Of a stretch of DNA of 8,821 nucleotides, positions 6,247 to 8,821 are shown piece after piece. Below the pieces are notes generated by a model. The model had not been told where the DNA came from. It saw only the letters and a list, made by a program, of their open reading frames with translations, and made no database searches. Positions within the stretch are counted from its first letter, which is position 1. Every line of letters begins with the position of its first letter. Source of the DNA: Candidatus Aenigmatarchaeota archaeon (GTDB lineage Archaea > Aenigmatarchaeota > Aenigmatarchaeia > QMZS01); the NCBI GenBank assembly GCA_003663295.1, contig QMZS01000033.1, positions 1 through 8,821 of the forward strand, in the 5' to 3' direction. Both the position numbers and the translations under genes were made by a program.

Positions 6247-7554
6247 ATGAATGTGGGGATACTCGGCGGAGGTCTTACAGGATTAACCCTAGGATATTTA
6301 CTGAAGAAACAAAATATTGATTTTGAAATACTTGAAAAAAACAAGGAATGCGGAGGTCTCTGCAGGACTATTCAGGAAGAAGGATTCACATTTGATATTG
6401 CGGGAGGACATATAATTTTTTCAAAAGATCAGGAAATTCTAAATTTTAAATTGAATATTTTGGGTGATAATAAAGTGATGAGTAAAAGAAATACGAAAAT
6501 TCTTTACAAAAATTCTTTTATTAAATATCCTTTTGAGAATGGATTATCAGGTTTATCAAAGGAAGATAATTTTGAATGTTTGAATGGATTTATAAAAACC
6601 ATAAATCAGAAATATGATGCTCCAAAAAATTTTAATGAGTGGATCTACCAGACTTTTGGAAAAGGAATTGCGGAGAAGTATATGATTCCTTATAATGAAA
6701 AGATATGGAATTTCAAAACAGATGAGATGGCAACTTTTTGGGTTGATGGCCGGATACCAAAACCCCCTTCAAAAGATATTATAAAATCTTCTCTTGGAAG
6801 CGAAACAGAAGGTTATGCACACCAGTCTCATTTTTATTATCCCAAGTGCGGGGGGATTCAGGCACTTACAAATTCAATTGAAGAAAAAATAAAAGACAAA
6901 ATAACTAAAGAGTTCGGGATAACTTTGATAAAAAAGGAAGATAGAAAATGGATTGTTTACCAAGACAATGAAAAAAAAGTATTTGATCAAATTGTTTCAA
7001 CAATTCCAGTGATTGATTTAGTAAAACTGCTTGACGAAGTTCCGGAAGGAATAATAAATGCAATAAATAATTTGAAATACAATTCATTGATAACGGTTAT
7101 GCTCGGATTGGATGTTGATAAATTAAATGATTTGCACTGGTTATATATTCCTGATAAAAATGTTTTGCCTCACCGACTTGTTTTTCCAAAAAATAATACT
7201 CCAAACACAACCCCGGAGGGAAAATCTTCTATTGTGGCTGAGGTAACTTTCAATGAGGGGGATAATATTTCTAAAATGAGTGACGAAGAAATTATAGAAA
7301 AAATAATCTCCGATTTGGATGAGAAAAAAATAATTGATAAAAATCTTGTGTGTTATCAGAAACTTATAAGGCTAAAGTACGCCTATGTTGTTTATGATTT
7401 GGAATATGAAAAAAACATAGTAAAAATTCATAAATTTTTTGAAGAGTTGGGTATCGATTTGTGCGGCAGATTTTCAGAGTATCGATATATAAATATGGAT
7501 GGTTGCATAAAATCCGCAATGAATTATGTTGAATCTAATAATTTTACGCAGTAA
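6247..7554 (+). CDS. FAD-dependent oxidoreductase, protoporphyrinogen oxidase (HemY)/UDP-galactopyranose mutase-like
   Basis: A 435-aa soluble flavoprotein. The N-terminal Rossmann fold shows GILGGGLTGLTLGYLL (residues 4-19) with the dinucleotide motif GGGLTG at 7-12. The ribose-binding acid is in FEILEK (26-31), followed by the GG segment ECGGLCR and FDIAGGHIIF (49-58), the last resembling the GGPH element of UDP-galactopyranose mutase. The C-terminal flavin-contacting strand is LGIDLCGRFSEYRYINMDGC (401-420). Members of this COG1232-like group often sit among glycosyltransferases and are thought to modify nucleotide sugars or lipid-linked glycans; true heme synthesis is unlikely here. The gene starts at an ATG with a TATA-like box about 24 bases upstream. 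It is followed after 3 bp by a GT2 glycosyltransferase, so the two are probably one operon. The substrate is unknown: a mutase activity producing furanose sugar is possible, not shown. Confidence 0.85.
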   Translation: MNVGILGGGLTGLTLGYLLKKQNIDFEILEKNKECGGLCRTIQEEGFTFDIAGGHIIFSKDQEILNFKLNILGDNKVMSKRNTKILYKNSFIKYPFENGLSGLSKEDNFECLNGFIKTINQKYDAPKNFNEWIYQTFGKGIAEKYMIPYNEKIWNFKTDEMATFWVDGRIPKPPSKDIIKSSLGSETEGYAHQSHFYYPKCGGIQALTNSIEEKIKDKITKEFGITLIKKEDRKWIVYQDNEKKVFDQIVSTIPVIDLVKLLDEVPEGIINAINNLKYNSLITVMLGLDVDKLNDLHWLYIPDKNVLPHRLVFPKNNTPNTTPEGKSSIVAEVTFNEGDNISKMSDEEIIEKIISDLDEKKIIDKNLVCYQKLIRLKYAYVVYDLEYEKNIVKIHKFFEELGIDLCGRFSEYRYINMDGCIKSAMNYVESNNFTQ

Positions 7555-7557
7555 ATT

Positions 7558-8265
7558 ATGATATCCGTAATAATTCCAACCTACAATGAAGAAAAAAATA
7601 TTGAAAATTGTCTCAAATCTTTGTTAAACCAGATATTACTGAGAAAAGAATTTGAGATTATTGTTGTTGATGGCAAAAGCAAGGACAAGACAGTAAAAAT
7701 TGCAAAAAAATATGCTGACAAAGTAATACAACAAAAAAGTAAAGGTATTGGGGGAGCAAGAAATGATGGAGTTAAGTTGGCGAAATATGATTTAATTGCA
7801 ACAACCGATGCGGATTGTCTGGTTCCGGAAAACTGGTTTGAAAATATAATTTCTGCTTTTAAGGACGAAGAAATTGTGGCTGTATGCGGTTCTGATGGTC
7901 CAATAGAAAACAGCATAAAAGCGAATATTATATTTTTATTGATAAGGAATTTTATCAGAGTTTCTTCTTATTTTGGTATTTATTGTCTTGGGGGAACAAA
8001 TTCTGCGTTTAGAAAAAAAGCTTTTCTCAAGATTGGAGGCTATAGGGATTTGCCACATTCAGATGATGCAGATTTGGGTTTTAGGTTGAAAAAAGTTGGA
8101 AGGATTAAATATATCAGGAAGTTATTTGTCAGATTTTCAGTAAGGCGTATGGAAAAAGACGGTTATATAAATATAATCTGGACTTGGTTGAAAGGAGATA
8201 TTTTGTTGTTATTGAATAAACCAATCAAAACAAAAAAGAGGTATATTAAACAAGATTATAATTAA
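7558..8265 (+). CDS. Glycosyltransferase family 2 protein
   Basis: A 235-aa GT-A fold glycosyltransferase. The N-terminus MISVIIPTYNEEKNIENCLKS is the classic GT2 nucleotide-binding start. EIIVVDGKSKDKT (33-45) carries the uridine-contacting Asp. TTDADC (82-87) is the DXD metal site with D84 and D86. GGTNSAFRKKAF (145-156) and SDDADLGFRL (168-177) form the acceptor and catalytic-base region. No clear transmembrane segment is present, although IIWTWLKGDILLLLNK near the C-terminus is hydrophobic and may contact the membrane. It begins 3 bp after the flavoenzyme gene, with no ribosome binding site, indicating coupled expression. Its stop overlaps the stop of the opposing GT4 gene by 4 bp (8262-8265). 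The likely role is adding a sugar to a surface polysaccharide, glycolipid or N-glycan precursor on the cytoplasmic face. The donor sugar cannot be read from sequence. Confidence 0.93.
   Translation: MISVIIPTYNEEKNIENCLKSLLNQILLRKEFEIIVVDGKSKDKTVKIAKKYADKVIQQKSKGIGGARNDGVKLAKYDLIATTDADCLVPENWFENIISAFKDEEIVAVCGSDGPIENSIKANIIFLLIRNFIRVSSYFGIYCLGGTNSAFRKKAFLKIGGYRDLPHSDDADLGFRLKKVGRIKYIRKLFVRFSVRRMEKDGYINIIWTWLKGDILLLLNKPIKTKKRYIKQDYN
8232..8237 (-). terminator. Possible T-run terminator for the minus-strand GT4 gene
   Basis: Read on the minus strand, six Ts occur about 25 bases past the GT4 stop, within the GT2 coding region, with more short T runs beyond. Archaeal transcription commonly ends at such T tracts without a hairpin. 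In this composition the call is weak. Confidence 0.3.
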
Positions 8266-8821
8266 ATAATTTTTTTATATAACTTGAGTAAATCGTTGCT
8301 CGTTTTATTTATATAATAATTTTTTACAATTTCTTTGCTGTTTTTTGAAAACTCTTTTATTAATTTTTCATTTTCTGCTAATTTTTTAATCTTTATGGTT
8401 AAATCCTCAGAATCTTCCGGCTTTGCAAGAAATCCATTAATTCCTGATTTTACAATTTCTTTTGCGCCAAATTTGTTCACTCCAATTATAGGCAACCCTG
8501 CGTTCATTGCCTCAAGAAAGGTGATTGGATGCACCTCACTATCCGAAGGCGAAACAAAAATATCTGAACTGAGGTATAGTGAGTACAGCAACTCATTTTT
8601 TACATATCCCAAAAATTTGACATTTTTTAATTTTAGTTTCTTTGCTATTTTTTTGTATATTTTTAGGTATGGTCCTGAACCGCCAAGAAGTAAAAATATT
8701 TTTTCATCTTCAAGAGTTTTCATACTTTTTAGCAAAACATCAATTTTTTTTTCAAAGCCCATCCTACCAATAAACAAAACTATTTTGTTATTTTTAGAAA
8801 ACTTGTATTTTTTGGCAAGGT
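8262..8821 (-). CDS. Glycosyltransferase family 4/1 protein, C-terminal domain (5' partial)
   Basis: The frame stays open to the right edge. Upstream of an internal TTG at 8777 it still reads LAKKYKFSKNNKIV, so the gene starts outside and only the C-terminal, donor-binding GT-B domain is seen. Numbering from that TTG: FIGRMGFEKKID (2-13) is the phosphate-contacting loop with Arg5 and the Lys10/11 pair. LLLGGSGPYL (29-38) and VKFLGYV (53-59) follow. The donor-binding EX7E motif is E81 to E89 in SEVHPITFLEAMNAGLPIIG, followed by GAKEIVKSGINGFL (104-117). These identify a retaining GT4-type enzyme using a nucleotide sugar. Its stop lies tail-to-tail with the GT2 gene, sharing 4 bp, so it belongs to a separate, convergent transcript within the same glycan locus. 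The acceptor domain lies beyond the window. Confidence 0.93.
   Translation of the reverse strand, partial: LAKKYKFSKNNKIVLFIGRMGFEKKIDVLLKSMKTLEDEKIFLLLGGSGPYLKIYKKIAKKLKLKNVKFLGYVKNELLYSLYLSSDIFVSPSDSEVHPITFLEAMNAGLPIIGVNKFGAKEIVKSGINGFLAKPEDSEDLTIKIKKLAENEKLIKEFSKNSKEIVKNYYINKTSNDLLKLYKKII
8270..8276 (+). terminator. Possible T7 terminator for the flavoenzyme-GT2 unit
   Basis: A run of seven Ts begins 4 bases after the GT2 stop codon, inside the 3' end of the convergent GT4 gene. No stable hairpin precedes it, which is normal for archaeal factor-assisted or T-tract termination. It is the strongest T run directly after a gene in this window. Confidence 0.45.

Overview
This 8.8-kb window is A+T-rich and gene-dense, and looks archaeal. 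Support for this: an archaeal-type pilus assembly module (VirB11/GspE-like ATPase plus two TadC-like membrane proteins), a short single-OB-fold protein of the type found beside archaeal RPA, TATA-like boxes about 25 bases before start codons, almost no Shine-Dalgarno sequences, and the relic of an archaeal-style IS630 transposase. Very A/T-rich, Lys-rich, compact genes are compatible with a DPANN-type genome (Woesearchaeota/Pacearchaeota-like), but that placement is an inference.

Region 1 (1-4030, + strand) is a tightly packed operon. It starts with a 5'-truncated protein carrying two CBS domains and a winged helix, followed by the secretion/assembly ATPase and two polytopic TadC/T2SSF-type platform proteins. 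Junctions overlap by 11 bp and 4 bp, or are separated by 2 bp. This is the motor and platform of a type IV pilus-like or archaellum-like filament. No pilin or prepilin peptidase gene is visible in the window.

Region 2 (4031-6246) is a patch of decay and small genes. It holds an internally deleted IS630-type transposase relic (4091-4503), then a pseudogene (4520-5094) of a LAGLIDADG-fold protein. After these come a 10-bp perfect hairpin (5141-5170), an intact minus-strand OB-fold gene (5194-5607) and, divergent from it, an intact paralogue (5666-6175) of the pseudogene. Both LAGLIDADG-like copies have lost the catalytic aspartates, so the intact one is more likely a DNA-binding protein or other domesticated product than an active homing endonuclease.

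Region 3 (6247-8821) is a surface-glycan locus. A flavin-dependent oxidoreductase of the HemY/UDP-galactopyranose-mutase-like superfamily and a GT2 glycosyltransferase form a two-gene + strand unit. A GT4-type glycosyltransferase, truncated by the window edge, converges on them from the minus strand with a 4-bp tail-to-tail overlap.

The most interesting items are the catalytically dead LAGLIDADG pair, where decay of one copy is explained by a 13-bp deletion between GAGGG repeats. Next is a 14-bp tandem duplication at the ATPase/TadC junction, where loss of one unit would fuse the two proteins in frame. I see no CRISPR array, rRNA or tRNA.
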